Positions 7,162 through 17,140 are shown, counted from the stretch's first letter. The stretch is 64,000 nucleotides of DNA from JSC-12 sp033764965 (GCA_033764965.1 JANRIN010000301.1:1-64000); one strand, 5' to 3'. The notes: a model not told the origin generated them from the letters alone. Program-made: numbers and translations.

Positions 7162-9246
7162 TTAACCCTTCTTTGTTTGACGACGTTTGAAGTAGCCCAT
7201 CCCCAAGCCAGCCGCGAGCAGACCCGCGATCGTAGTGGGTTCGGGAACGGCTTCAGCGGAACCGCCACCCGCACTCACAATCACTTCGCCGCCCGTGGCT
7301 AAACCGACTCCAGAGGTGATGTCGCGTACTCGAATCCCTTCTCCACTAGCGATGTCAGCCGCGTCGATCGTGCCTGCCAGATCAGTCCGGATGTAGTTCT
7401 CTAGGGCTTGCTGGTAAGTTACGCCGCTGAGAGTAAACTTGCGATCCTGGGAAATATTCGCCAGGGCAGCAAAGTTATCGCCCCCATTTGCCGTGAAGTT
7501 AATGGTTGCCAGATCAAACAGAGCCGTGTTGGGATCAACTAGAAAACCACCCTGTGCCACGTCGAACAAAAACTGACCTGAGCGATCGTTGTTGGGATCT
7601 AGCAAAACGCTGATGATCCGTGCTCCGGCATTGGTGATCTGTCCATCGGCGGTCACGACCTGGGCGGGTTGGGTTACGTCATAAACAACTTCCAATCCAG
7701 ACAATTGCAAAAATTGACCACCCCCCCCCACATCGGGAGCCGTTTGCCCAGAAACTGCCCGCTCCAGGATGGACAATAACTCGGTTCCGGTAATGCCAGT
7801 GACCACAGAAATGAAGTTGGAGAAGGGGAGAACGTCGAAGGTATCGAATTCGCTGATAGTATCGCCTGGAGCAAAGCGGCGATCGTTGCGAATGCCACCC
7901 CCGTTTTGAATCCCCACCAGAATTGTGCTGGCATCTAATCCCACGCTGGCAGCCCCATCTCTGGCGGCATCCCGCACCGCATCAGCAATTAAACTACCTG
8001 CTAGAGTGCTCCTGGCTCGCACATTCGTCCGCACACTGTCCAGGGGAACGTTGGTTACGCCCACCGCAGATTGCCGCAAGTTGTTGACAAAGGCGTTAAC
8101 GGGAGTTTGAACCTGATCCACCAAATCCGATCGTGGAGTCAAGCCATCCAATGCTGTATTGCGCTTTGGACCTGTTCCCGGTTCCAGGACGCTGGTGATT
8201 CTGCCATCGGCAAATTCCAGTTGCAGGTTGCCCAAATATTTGTATTCCCCATCGGCTGAGACGATCAGGGTAGGGGCACCCGTGGATTCAGCCAAAGTTT
8301 GAACCTGAAGCCCGGTTTGAGAATCGTAAATCAGCGGATAGGAGGGAACACGAGTTTCATCGGCTAAGGGCAACACTGGATCGTCAGGGTTTGCCAGACG
8401 GGTATCACTGCCTGCGGCAACAATCACATCCACATCTTTGATTCTGCCTGCCAATGTTCGTTCTTCGTTCAAGTTCTGCAAGTGAGACACCAGCACAACC
8501 TTGTCAACTCCTTGACTGGTCAGCTTATCGACTTCTGCCTGAACAGTGCTCACCAATACATCAAACCCAGGCGTACCTGCCACATCTCCCAAGGTTCCGA
8601 TGTTTTCAGGGCTGGAAATCGATCGCAATTGGGGCGTTGTCACCCCCACGACCCCGACTCGTTCTTCCACACCGTTCACAGTTTTCGTAACAATTTGGCT
8701 GGGTTGGATCAGGGTTTTCAAAGGGCTATCGTCCGGAATGATCAAGTTAGACGACACAAAGGGGCGAAAACTGGTGCCATCGCTCTCCGGATCCAGGAAG
8801 CGAGCCAACACATTAGGACCAAAGTCAAACTCGTGATTGCCGATGCCGCCGACATCAATGTTGAACAGTTGCAACGCCACGGTATCGTAGAAGGTTTGTC
8901 CGGTAGGGAGGCGCAGGCTGGCTTCAAATTGCGGTCCTGCCAGGAAGTTGTCTCCTGCTGTCACGAGCAAGTCAAAGTCGGTGTTGCTGAGGTTGCGCTG
9001 ACGATCGATTAGGTCAGCAAACAAAGATACGCCACTGTACTGGAACGAGGTTGGTGGGGTAGTTGCAGGAACAACTGTTCCGGTGCGGGTGAGCAAGGAC
9101 GATTCACCATCGCTGAAGTGCAATAAGTTGAGGGTAAAAGCCTGAGCCGTGCTGGGGAGCAACGCGCCTGTCAAAGTTAAGGTGGAAACCCAAAGGCAGG
9201 CAGGCAAGTGCGGAAACCGACGGAGGAAAGATGATTGCGATCGCAT
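7162..9246 (-). CDS. Secreted bifunctional metallophosphatase/5'-nucleotidase, PEP-CTERM
   Basis: 694 aa. Signal peptide (about 1-36, ending AQA), then a calcineurin-like metallophosphatase domain with LLVTAGDNF and GNHEFDFG, then a 5'-nucleotidase C-terminal domain (about 385-620, with NGGGIRNDRRF). The last 27 residues are a PEP-CTERM sorting signal: VPEPTT, a hydrophobic helix, then KRRQTKK. The enzyme should hydrolyse nucleotides outside the cell and be processed by an exosortase. Two metal-binding sites differ from classic 5'-nucleotidases: the first motif is D-G-E (HFSDGES) instead of D-x-H, and the G-H-x-H near residue 285 is replaced by AAGSD. This pattern exists in a cyanobacterial subfamily, so activity is probable but metal or substrate use may differ. 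The stop codon sits in a small hairpin (7155-7170). Confidence 0.88.
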   Translation of the reverse strand: MRSQSSFLRRFPHLPACLWVSTLTLTGALLPSTAQAFTLNLLHFSDGESSLLTRTGTVVPATTPPTSFQYSGVSLFADLIDRQRNLSNTDFDLLVTAGDNFLAGPQFEASLRLPTGQTFYDTVALQLFNIDVGGIGNHEFDFGPNVLARFLDPESDGTSFRPFVSSNLIIPDDSPLKTLIQPSQIVTKTVNGVEERVGVVGVTTPQLRSISSPENIGTLGDVAGTPGFDVLVSTVQAEVDKLTSQGVDKVVLVSHLQNLNEERTLAGRIKDVDVIVAAGSDTRLANPDDPVLPLADETRVPSYPLIYDSQTGLQVQTLAESTGAPTLIVSADGEYKYLGNLQLEFADGRITSVLEPGTGPKRNTALDGLTPRSDLVDQVQTPVNAFVNNLRQSAVGVTNVPLDSVRTNVRARSTLAGSLIADAVRDAARDGAASVGLDASTILVGIQNGGGIRNDRRFAPGDTISEFDTFDVLPFSNFISVVTGITGTELLSILERAVSGQTAPDVGGGGQFLQLSGLEVVYDVTQPAQVVTADGQITNAGARIISVLLDPNNDRSGQFLFDVAQGGFLVDPNTALFDLATINFTANGGDNFAALANISQDRKFTLSGVTYQQALENYIRTDLAGTIDAADIASGEGIRVRDITSGVGLATGGEVIVSAGGGSAEAVPEPTTIAGLLAAGLGMGYFKRRQTKKG

Positions 9247-9434
9247 GGGTGGTTGGAGATGAATGAATAGCAGACCGTGGAATTACGGACATCGCTTCAA
9301 ACTGTAGCGATCGCAGGTTAAGAACGCTTCAACGCAAGTTAAGCAACAGTTGAACAACAGGCAACTTTACAGACTCTTTAAGTAAAGCGGTCAGTGTTAA
9401 GCTGAATCAAACTCATCTTTGGCATAGATTTGTG

Positions 9435-10544
9435 ATGCAACCAATTTCTCCTGTTTATTGGATTATCACGCCAGGAATCTGCGTACTCAGTATTTTGGCT
9501 TGCCAGGTTGCGAATCCGCTCCAAGCATCGATCGAACCGATAACTGCGACTCAGCCGCATGGATTAAACCGAATTGTGGCTCAGTCTAGCAATGGCGTTA
9601 AGGCACTTCCTCAAGGGATTGCACCTCAGTTTGAGAGCGCTTCCGACTTTTCCAATGGGTTGGCATTGGTGCGGAAGAATAGTCAGTATTTTTATATTGA
9701 TAAGCAGGGTGCAGCCGCGATCGTACCCAATTTTGAGGCGAGTGCATTTTCCAATTTTTCGGAAGGTCTTGCCATTGTTCAAATTGGTTCAACCTTTAAT
9801 CTCATTGATCGCAGGGGAAAGCTGCAAGTTGATGCTCCGCTTGATTCCATCTCTCAGTTCTCATCGGGTCTGGCTGCAATTCGGATTAATCGCAAGTATG
9901 GGTATCTGAATAAGCAAGGCAAGATTACGATTAGCCCCAAATTTGAACTTGCTGGAAAGTTCTCGGAAGGTCTGGCAGCAGTCAAACTTGATGGTAAATA
10001 TGGGTTTATCAACGCAACTGGAAATTTTGTCATTCCTCCCACTTATGATGATGCCTGGAGTTTTTCAGAAGCGCGTGCCTCTGTGCGAGTGGGCAAAACT
10101 TGGGGTTACATTAATCCATCTAATCAGGTAGAAATTCAGCCCAAATTTGATGGTGCATTTCAATTTTCAGAAGCTCTGGCTCGAATTCGGATGGATCAGC
10201 GTTGGGGTTTTGTGAATCGTCAGGGAACGATCGCAATTTCACCTCAATACAGCTTTGCTTCAGACTTTTCTCAGGGTTTGGCGGCAGTGCAAATCGATCG
10301 CAAGTGGGGCTACATTAACGCAGCGGGAAAGGTGGTGATTCCGGCTCGATTTGATTTTGCCTCAGATTTTTCGGAAGGGTTTGCCCTGGTGCAGATGAAT
10401 GGCAAGTGGGGCTACATCAACACCAATGGAGCGCTCGTGGTGGCACCTCGATTTGACAACGCTGGACGATTTTCCGAAGGTTTGGCGCGCGTGCAAGTTA
10501 ATGAGCAGTGGGGCTATATTCATTCCAAAAACATCAAGTTATAA
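9435..10544 (+). CDS. Secreted WG (KWG) repeat protein
   Basis: 369 aa with an N-terminal signal or lipoprotein-like segment (about 8-30, with ILAC) followed by about nine WG repeats of 40 residues, each of the form 'FSEGLA.V..ng.WGYIN..G...I.P.FD.A'. The Trp-Gly weakens to YGF/YGY in the first units. WG repeats form a beta-propeller-like or solenoid fold of unknown ligand, often in periplasmic or surface proteins. A GTG (9432) directly precedes the ATG at 9435; the ATG is taken. Ends 13 bp from a convergent hydrolase gene. Confidence 0.88.
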   Translation: MQPISPVYWIITPGICVLSILACQVANPLQASIEPITATQPHGLNRIVAQSSNGVKALPQGIAPQFESASDFSNGLALVRKNSQYFYIDKQGAAAIVPNFEASAFSNFSEGLAIVQIGSTFNLIDRRGKLQVDAPLDSISQFSSGLAAIRINRKYGYLNKQGKITISPKFELAGKFSEGLAAVKLDGKYGFINATGNFVIPPTYDDAWSFSEARASVRVGKTWGYINPSNQVEIQPKFDGAFQFSEALARIRMDQRWGFVNRQGTIAISPQYSFASDFSQGLAAVQIDRKWGYINAAGKVVIPARFDFASDFSEGFALVQMNGKWGYINTNGALVVAPRFDNAGRFSEGLARVQVNEQWGYIHSKNIKL

Positions 10545-10557
10545 CGTTAGCGGTTGA

Positions 10558-11610
10558 TTAAGTTTGACGATCGATCCAATCCAGGATGCGATTCCATGCC
10601 CACCAGGGATCGGGATCTTGTGCCTGACGCTGCGCCGCAGGACTGTTGAGGTAGCCAACGTGTCCCCCATGCGGAGTCAGCAGCAACTCGATCGCGGGAT
10701 TTTCAGCGCACACGGATTGCAAATCATCCACTAAACCTGGCTCAAACATTGGATCATCGGCGGCATACAGAATCAGTGTGGGCTTTTTCAGGTCAGGTAG
10801 CTGATAAATGCTACTGGTGGCGTTGTAGTAGTCTTCTACCGAGGCAAAACCGAGGGATTGAATCACAAACTCGTGATCAAAACTCCAAATGCTGTTGACC
10901 CGCTCGATCGCGGCTGCATCCAGGGCATGGGGATGATAGGTGTGCATTTGCCAAAGTAAATTCTTCAACTCACGGGCGATCGCTTGCTCTAACTGACGAC
11001 CCACCGTTCTTTGAGTCAGGTAATTGAGGGAACGAGTTGACTCCAACGTCGGACAAATCACCGCAGCCCCAGCAATTTCCGCTGCATCCAAATCTAGATC
11101 TGCGCCCCAGGTTGCAAGCGTTTGTGCCGATTTAATCGCCCAAAAAACCAACTGTCCTCCAAGGGAATAGCTGGTGAACCAGAAGGGCGCGGGACAGCCC
11201 ATCGCCTTTGCCTGGGCTGCAATCCGCACAAAATCCTCTCCTTCGTAGATGCCATCGGAGGGGAAGGTGGGCGATAATTCAGCGGTTTTGCCGTGCGATC
11301 GCCAGTCGAAAAACACCAGGGCGTAGTTTTGAGCAAAGGCTTTGCAACCCAGGATCGACAGCAGCCATTGATTTTCCAGACTGCCCGTAATGCCGTAAGT
11401 GGCAACGATCGTGCCCCGTGGATGTTCGGGAATGGCAACCTGCCCAAAAATCGGCACCCCATTCGCACCCTGAAAAATATGAGATTGGTAGATGGGTTCG
11501 GGCAATTGAACAGTTTTTTGCCAGGTGTGATGCCCCTGAGACGCAATATACACCGTCATTGCCAAGCCGCTTCGCAGCGCCAACGGTGGACTGTAGGCGG
11601 GATAATTCAT
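10558..11610 (-). CDS. YheT-like alpha/beta hydrolase
   Basis: 350-aa alpha/beta hydrolase. Seen: an oxyanion region 'ATYGITGSLENQW', the nucleophile elbow SYSLGG (Ser between strand and helix), an acid in 'YAADDPM', and the family ending HGGHVGYL, which carries the catalytic His and is typical of the YheT/UPF0017 group. Substrate unknown. The ATG at 11610 shares one base with the stop of the upstream hydrolase gene (TGATG), so the two are translationally coupled. A TTG one codon earlier is less likely. Confidence 0.85.
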   Translation of the reverse strand: MNYPAYSPPLALRSGLAMTVYIASQGHHTWQKTVQLPEPIYQSHIFQGANGVPIFGQVAIPEHPRGTIVATYGITGSLENQWLLSILGCKAFAQNYALVFFDWRSHGKTAELSPTFPSDGIYEGEDFVRIAAQAKAMGCPAPFWFTSYSLGGQLVFWAIKSAQTLATWGADLDLDAAEIAGAAVICPTLESTRSLNYLTQRTVGRQLEQAIARELKNLLWQMHTYHPHALDAAAIERVNSIWSFDHEFVIQSLGFASVEDYYNATSSIYQLPDLKKPTLILYAADDPMFEPGLVDDLQSVCAENPAIELLLTPHGGHVGYLNSPAAQRQAQDPDPWWAWNRILDWIDRQT

Positions 11611-12380
11611 CAAACAAATCGCTTCATAAACGCTTCACATACAGTAACAAATTGCAGCGGCGTTTCTTGCATCGGGTAGTGTCCGGCATTGCTCATGATG
11701 TGTAGCTCTGCATGGGGAAACCATTTTAGAATCGTGTTTTGAACCGCTTCCGTGGGTACGCCTGCATCGTGTTCTCCCGTTATGGCAAGGAAGGGTACTG
11801 CACACCCCTGGACTTCTGCCATCACGTCCTCCGCCGACCACATATAGAAATAATCTCGATAGGCTTCTGGAGTCGTGGTGCGGAGGGATTCCTGGATCAT
11901 GAACTCCTCCCAAACTTTGGTGTGACGATTTCCGGTTGTCACCCTGCAAATGATGCCCCGGTTGGCAGGCACTTCCCAGGCAGTGGAGAAAAGTTGCTGG
12001 GCATTGCTATCCAAAGGACTTTTGCTGGCGGGAACTGGCGTAACCCCGATCTCGCTTTTGATCCGATCGGGATATTTGGCACTGATGTACTGCGCCACTT
12101 TGCCCATCATCGAGTGTCCAATGTAGTGAAACCTTTGCCAGCCCAGGGCATCTGCCAGAGCCATCACATCACTGGTGACTTCAGCCAGGGTATGTTGTCC
12201 GGGAATATCCCGCGACTCGCCATAACCGCGTGGATCCACGAAACAATAGGCAAACGTCTCCCGATCAAGCCAGGAATGAATCGGTTGGAAAACGGTGCGA
12301 TCGCCCATCCAACCACCCATCACCATGACTTTTTCTGCGCCTGTGCCGATCGTTGCATGAGCCAGGGTTGATGTAGACAT
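11610..12380 (-). CDS. Alpha/beta hydrolase fold protein
   Basis: 256 aa, classic single-domain alpha/beta hydrolase: oxyanion loop GGWMGD (22-27), 'DPRGYGES' (49-56), nucleophile elbow GHSMMG with Ser90, acid in 'TGEHDAGVP' and His in 'NAGHYPMQE'. The second Gly of G-x-S-x-G is replaced by Met (G-H-S-M-M), which is unusual. Possible esterase, haloperoxidase-like or lipase-type enzyme; the substrate cannot be told. First gene of a coupled pair with the YheT-like hydrolase; the upstream 126 bp is shared with the divergent DUF427 gene. Confidence 0.85.
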   Translation of the reverse strand: MSTSTLAHATIGTGAEKVMVMGGWMGDRTVFQPIHSWLDRETFAYCFVDPRGYGESRDIPGQHTLAEVTSDVMALADALGWQRFHYIGHSMMGKVAQYISAKYPDRIKSEIGVTPVPASKSPLDSNAQQLFSTAWEVPANRGIICRVTTGNRHTKVWEEFMIQESLRTTTPEAYRDYFYMWSAEDVMAEVQGCAVPFLAITGEHDAGVPTEAVQNTILKWFPHAELHIMSNAGHYPMQETPLQFVTVCEAFMKRFV

Positions 12381-12506
12381 AAAAATTATCCCCAGTCGTA
12401 AAACGCTCCAAATCTAACATTGCCGATCGGGTAGGAGGTAGAGGGCAAAAGGTCAAACAACTCTTTTAAGATTGAAGGTAATCTGACTCAAAACACTCTC
12501 ATCCCC

Positions 12507-13001
12507 ATGCCCCCTCAACCCATCCCGCCTCAACCGGGTCAAGAATCCGTCTGGGATTATCCCCGTCCGCCTCGCTTAGAGGACACCAGCAAACATATTC
12601 AAATCATTTGTAACGGAGTCACTCTGGCAGACACTCATCAAGCCAAGCGAGTGCTAGAAACCAGCCATCCCCCCGTCTACTACATTCCACCCGAAGATAT
12701 TCAGATGGAGTATTTGGTGCCCAGTCCGCGATCGACTTACTGCGAGTGGAAAGGGCAGGGAGCCTATTACAGCGTTGTGGTTGGAGATAAAACCCTGGAA
12801 AATGTCGCCTGGTATTATCCCAACCCGACCCCCTCTTTTGCCAGCATTAAAAACTACGTTGCGTTCTATCCTGCGCCGATGGATGCCTGCTATGTGGACG
12901 GCGAAAAAGTCACTCCCCAACCGGGAAACTTCTACGGCGGTTGGATTACCAGCGATGTCGTGGGTCCCTTCAAAGGCGAAGCCGGAAGTTGGGGCTGGTA
13001 A
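12507..13001 (+). CDS. DUF427 domain protein
   Basis: 164 aa. The DUF427 hallmarks are present: 'RVLETSHPPVYYIPPEDI', then 'YCEWKGQGAYYSV', 'AWYYPNP' and a 'FYPAPMDACYVDGEKV' near the C-terminus. The fold is a small beta-tent; function unknown, although some members are fused to or lie beside redox and glutathione-related enzymes. The ending 'GNFYGGWITSDVVGPFKG' is the variant frequent in cyanobacteria and algae. Ends 6 bp before the stop of the convergent Uma2 gene. Confidence 0.9.
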   Translation: MPPQPIPPQPGQESVWDYPRPPRLEDTSKHIQIICNGVTLADTHQAKRVLETSHPPVYYIPPEDIQMEYLVPSPRSTYCEWKGQGAYYSVVVGDKTLENVAWYYPNPTPSFASIKNYVAFYPAPMDACYVDGEKVTPQPGNFYGGWITSDVVGPFKGEAGSWGW

Positions 13002-13007
13002 AGGTGC

Positions 13008-13598
13008 TTATCGCCTCAAAGCTGCGCGAAATGCCAGAATTGCATCGTGTTGGTCGTTCGTTAACACACAACGACTGAGTAATTCTAGATCTAGATTGGG
13101 CAGAAACTCGCTGGTGAAGATTTGCTCATAACCGGTTTCGCGCCAGTGATAAATCAAAAGTTGATCGTTTTGCCAGACCCAAACTTCGGGAACTTCTAAG
13201 CCTGCGTAGACAGCCAGTTTATCGAGTAGGTTGCTGGTGACAATGACTTCGATCGCGATATCCGGAAATTCCTTTTTCGTCTCCAGGTAGTAGCATTCGT
13301 CCGGTTCCAATCCCCGCTCTTTGGCTTTTTTACGGTAGGTGGCAGAACCGAAACCGTAAAGTCGAATATTTTTCTCTAAGGCATAAAACTCTAGAATCCG
13401 GGCAATCGTCGTCTTGATTTCCTCATGTTCTTCCGATGGCATAAACAGTTCGAGCATCCCTTCCAGGTAAGTCATTTGCAGTCCGGGGCGATCGAGGGTT
13501 GCTCGCAAAATTTCGTACTGCTCCCAGGTCACACCCGACAGAAGGAATCGCTGTTCCTGAACATTGGTTTGAGGAATAGAGTCTAGCTTCAAGTTCAT
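13008..13598 (-). CDS. Uma2 family restriction-endonuclease-like protein (DUF820)
   Basis: 196 aa of the Uma2/DUF820 family, very expanded in cyanobacteria. PD-(D/E)xK-like core: 'YLEGMLELFMPSEEHE', 'PDIAIEVIVTS' with the Asp and Glu of the active site, and 'VPEVWVWQNDQL'. Usually regarded as nuclease-like proteins of unknown biological role. The ATG at 13598 fits the family start; the frame extends upstream to 13709 without a good start. Confidence 0.85.
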   Translation of the reverse strand: MNLKLDSIPQTNVQEQRFLLSGVTWEQYEILRATLDRPGLQMTYLEGMLELFMPSEEHEEIKTTIARILEFYALEKNIRLYGFGSATYRKKAKERGLEPDECYYLETKKEFPDIAIEVIVTSNLLDKLAVYAGLEVPEVWVWQNDQLLIYHWRETGYEQIFTSEFLPNLDLELLSRCVLTNDQHDAILAFRAALRR

Positions 13599-13721
13599 AG
13601 CTGGAACAGAAAGACTTGCTTTGATTGTATCGCTTTGGTCAAAAGGCTCAGAACAAGGCAAAGCTGTAAAGCCATTATTGGGTAGGCGGGCTGACTCGCC
13701 TCCACACAACGGCTCTGAAGA

Positions 13722-15779
13722 TCACGCTAACGCCCACTGATCCAGCAAAAAAGCATACTCAAAAGCAATTTCCTTTAAGCTTTCGTAGCGTCCAGATGCT
13801 CCGCCATGTCCCGCACCCATGTTGGTTTTCAACAGCAAAACATTCGAGTCGGTTTTGAGCGATCGCAGTTTTGCCGTCCACTTTGCCGGTTCCCAGTACG
13901 CCACACGGGAATCGTTTAAGCCCGCAGTAATCAGCAGGTTGGGATAATCCATTGCCGCAACATTGTCATAAGGCGAGTAGGACTTCATATAGTCGTAGTA
14001 GGTTTTGTCATTTGGATCACCCCATTCTTCCCGCTCCAGGATAGAGAGGGGCAAATCGTCATCCAAAATCGTTGTCACCACATCGACAAACGGCACATCC
14101 GCAACCACAGCATGGAACAGATCGGGACGTTCATTGATCACCGCGCCCATGAGTAACCCACCCGCACTGCCGCCCAAAATTGCCAAATGGCTGGAAGAAG
14201 TCCAACCCTGATCAATCAGGTATTCGGCACAGGCGATGAAGTCTGTAAAGGTGTTTTTTTTCTGCAAAAACTTGCCATCTTCGTACCAGCGTCGCCCCAT
14301 TTCAGAGCCACCTCGAATATGGGCGATCGCCACCACCACACCCCGATCCAACAAGGACAACCGATTGGATGAGAACCCTGGATCAAAACTATAACCGTAG
14401 GACCCATAGCCCATCATCAAGAGGGGATTGGCTCCATTGCGATCGGTGCCTTTGCGATAAACAATCGAAATGGGGACGGGGGTGCCGTCGGTTGCCAGTG
14501 CCATCAGGCGATCGCTCTCGTATTGGCTGCGATCGTACCCGCCCAAGACGGGTGTTTCTTTTTTCAACTCCCGCTCCTGCGTGTCCATGTTGTAGTCAAA
14601 CACCGACCAGGGCGTAATCAAAGAGGTGTAGTTGAACCGTAGAATGTTGGTGTTGAATTCCGCATTCGCCCCTTCGCCTACGTTGTAAGTAGGGTCAGGA
14701 AACGCAATGTAGTGGGAGTCACCCGTTTCGACCTGGCGAATTTGAATCGTGGGCAGTCCCGCCTTACGTTCGTGGACGACCAGGTGTTTGGCGAAGGCGC
14801 TGACTCCTTCCAGCAGCACATCTTCCCGATGGGGAATCACAGTTTCCCAATTTTCTTTGCCGGGAGCAGAAACAGGTGCTTGCATCAGCTTGAAGTTCAA
14901 GGCATTTTCGTTCGTCGTGATGTAGAAATGCTCGCGATGATGCTCTACGCCGTACTCCACTCCCTGCGATCGGGGCTGGATCACCTGAAACATTCCCTGG
15001 GGCTGGTTCGCATCCAAAAAATGTACTTCCGAAGTGACTTTGCTCTCTAAGCTGAGCAGAATGTAAGCTTCGCTGCGAGTTTTACCCACATTCAGATAGA
15101 AAAATTCATCTGGTTCGTGATGGAGTAATTCATCCTCTCCCAGACTGCCCAATCGGTGCCGCCAGAGTTTGTAAGGTCGGTTCGCCTCATCCAGTTGAGC
15201 GTAAAACACGGTCTGGTTATCGTTGCCCCACACCACAGCGGCGGTGTCCGGTATTTCTTCTGGAAAATGATCATGAGTTTTGAGATCCAGGAATCGTAAG
15301 ACGTACCGCTCGGCTCCGCTGGTGTCAATGGAGTAAGCCAGAACTCGATGATTAGGGCTGACAGTTAATACGCCCAACTCCAAAAAATCATGCCCTTCCG
15401 CCAGTAAATTTTGATCCAATAAAACTTCTTCGGCTGCGTCTAAATTTCCCTGCTTGCGGCAAAAAATAGGGTAAGCTTTGCCGGTTTCGGTGCGGGTGTA
15501 GTAGTAAAACTCTCCTTTCTGGTAAGGCACTGACAAATCAGTTTCCTGAATTCGCCCCAACATTTCGTCGTACAACGCCATTTGCAATGCTTCTGTGTGC
15601 TGCATTTTGACTTTGGTGTACTCATTTTCGGCTTCCAGGTAGGTCAGCACCTCTGGATTGTCGCGATCGCGCAACCAGTAATACTCATCCACTCGCTCAT
15701 CTCCGTGAGCCGTCAAAAGTTGGGGGTGTTTTGCCGCGATCGGCGGTAGTGTTGACGATTGTTCAGAGTCCAGATTCAT
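13722..15779 (-). CDS. ptrB: Oligopeptidase B (prolyl oligopeptidase family, S9A)
   Basis: 685 aa, full length for the family. An N-terminal seven-bladed propeller (about 70-400) gates a C-terminal alpha/beta hydrolase. Catalytic triad visible: Ser538 in GGSAGG, Asp623 in GLNDSR, His658 in GAGHGG. Also typical: 'MGYGSYGYSFDPGF' and 'RGGSEMGRRWYEDGK'. The enzyme cleaves short peptides after basic residues in the cytosol. Monocistronic; 248 bp separate it from the divergent fbaA. Confidence 0.95.
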   Translation of the reverse strand: MNLDSEQSSTLPPIAAKHPQLLTAHGDERVDEYYWLRDRDNPEVLTYLEAENEYTKVKMQHTEALQMALYDEMLGRIQETDLSVPYQKGEFYYYTRTETGKAYPIFCRKQGNLDAAEEVLLDQNLLAEGHDFLELGVLTVSPNHRVLAYSIDTSGAERYVLRFLDLKTHDHFPEEIPDTAAVVWGNDNQTVFYAQLDEANRPYKLWRHRLGSLGEDELLHHEPDEFFYLNVGKTRSEAYILLSLESKVTSEVHFLDANQPQGMFQVIQPRSQGVEYGVEHHREHFYITTNENALNFKLMQAPVSAPGKENWETVIPHREDVLLEGVSAFAKHLVVHERKAGLPTIQIRQVETGDSHYIAFPDPTYNVGEGANAEFNTNILRFNYTSLITPWSVFDYNMDTQERELKKETPVLGGYDRSQYESDRLMALATDGTPVPISIVYRKGTDRNGANPLLMMGYGSYGYSFDPGFSSNRLSLLDRGVVVAIAHIRGGSEMGRRWYEDGKFLQKKNTFTDFIACAEYLIDQGWTSSSHLAILGGSAGGLLMGAVINERPDLFHAVVADVPFVDVVTTILDDDLPLSILEREEWGDPNDKTYYDYMKSYSPYDNVAAMDYPNLLITAGLNDSRVAYWEPAKWTAKLRSLKTDSNVLLLKTNMGAGHGGASGRYESLKEIAFEYAFLLDQWALA

Positions 15780-16027
15780 AGTTGTGGAAATTGCTCAACA
15801 AAAAAATTGATTTGCCTGCTCATGCTCATCATTGCATCGCTGGCTGCTCTTCAGAACGGGCATTTGTCGTAAGTTGAATGTCCTATAAGTAAATTAAATA
15901 GTTATTTTTGCCTAAGCTGGCGGTTCAACTGCTCCCCGCCTCTTACGAAGGGGATAAAGTATCTTAAGATGTTTTTAAGAATCAAGTTTGTTTAAGACTG
16001 AATCAAAACTATCCAGGAGGACTCTTT

Positions 16028-17107
16028 ATGGCGCTCGTACCTATGCGACTGTTGCTCGATCATGCGGCAGAAAACGGTTACGGCATTCCTGCATTTAATG
16101 TCAACAACATGGAGCAAATCCAGGCAATCATGCAGGCTGCTCACGAAACCGACAGCCCTGTGATCCTGCAAGCTTCTCGCGGTGCCCGTAAGTATGCAGG
16201 TGAGAACTTCCTCCGTCACCTGATCCTGGCGGCTGTGGAAACCTATCCCCATATTCCCATTGTGATGCACCAGGATCACGGTAATGAGCCTGCAACCTGC
16301 TATTCTGCCATCAAGAACGGCTTCACCAGCGTGATGATGGATGGTTCCTTGCAAGCAGACGCAAAGACTCCCGCCAGCTATGACTACAACGTGGCTGTCA
16401 CCAGCGAAGTGGTGAAAGTGGCGCACGCGATCGGGGCTTCCGTTGAAGGCGAACTGGGTTGCTTGGGTTCTCTGGAAACCGGCAAAGGGGAAGCTGAAGA
16501 CGGACACGGGTTTGAAGGCGAACTGGATCACTCCATGCTGTTGACTGATCCTGATGAAGCGGTTGACTTTGTTGAGCGGACTCAGGTAGACGCATTGGCA
16601 GTGGCGATCGGCACCAGCCACGGGGCTTACAAGTTCACCCGCAAACCCACCGGTGAAATCCTGGCAATCAGCCGCATCGAAGAAATTCATAGCCGCTTGC
16701 CCAACACTCACCTGGTGATGCACGGTTCTTCCTCTGTCCCCGAAGACCTGATCGAACTGATCAATCAGTACGGTGGAACCATTCCTGAGACCTACGGTGT
16801 TCCCGTAGAAGAAATCCAAAAGGGGATCAAGAGCGGCGTTCGCAAAGTGAACATCGACACGGATAACCGTTTGGCAATCACCGCTGCGGTGCGGGAAGCA
16901 TTGGCGGCGAACTCTAAGGAATTTGACCCCCGCCACTTCCTGAAGCCTTCCATCAAGTACATGCAGAAAGTGTGTGCCGATCGTTACCAACAATTCTGGA
17001 CTGCCGGTCAAGCCAGCAAGATCAAGCAAGTGTCTCTGGAAGACTATGCTGCAAAATATGCCAAAGGTGAACTGAACCAGGTTGCCAGAAAAGCAGTTGG
17101 TGTGTAG
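16028..17107 (+). CDS. fbaA: Class II fructose-bisphosphate aldolase (Calvin cycle subtype)
   Basis: 359 aa. Catalyses zinc-dependent aldol condensation of DHAP with glyceraldehyde-3-P or erythrose-4-P in the Calvin cycle and glycolysis. Class II motifs: 'AFNVNNMEQIQAIM', 'VMHQDHG' (Zn-binding His, catalytic Asp), 'SVMMDGS', 'GEVEGELG'-like EGELG, 'GTSHGAY', 'MHGSSSVP' and 'VNIDTDNR'. A strong Shine-Dalgarno AGGAGG (16015-16020) lies 7 bp before ATG. Codon use is highly biased (AAC, GAA, CGC), as expected for an abundant protein. A terminator follows at 17230. A long minus-strand open frame opposite it is a shadow. Confidence 0.97.
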   Translation: MALVPMRLLLDHAAENGYGIPAFNVNNMEQIQAIMQAAHETDSPVILQASRGARKYAGENFLRHLILAAVETYPHIPIVMHQDHGNEPATCYSAIKNGFTSVMMDGSLQADAKTPASYDYNVAVTSEVVKVAHAIGASVEGELGCLGSLETGKGEAEDGHGFEGELDHSMLLTDPDEAVDFVERTQVDALAVAIGTSHGAYKFTRKPTGEILAISRIEEIHSRLPNTHLVMHGSSSVPEDLIELINQYGGTIPETYGVPVEEIQKGIKSGVRKVNIDTDNRLAITAAVREALAANSKEFDPRHFLKPSIKYMQKVCADRYQQFWTAGQASKIKQVSLEDYAAKYAKGELNQVARKAVGV

Positions 17108-17140
17108 TTACCAAGTTGAATTGCAATCGTAACAGATCAG

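Noticed and set aside
15992..17029. 345-codon open frame opposite fbaA
   Set aside because: It is an antisense shadow made by the strong codon bias of fbaA; no family features, no ribosome site.
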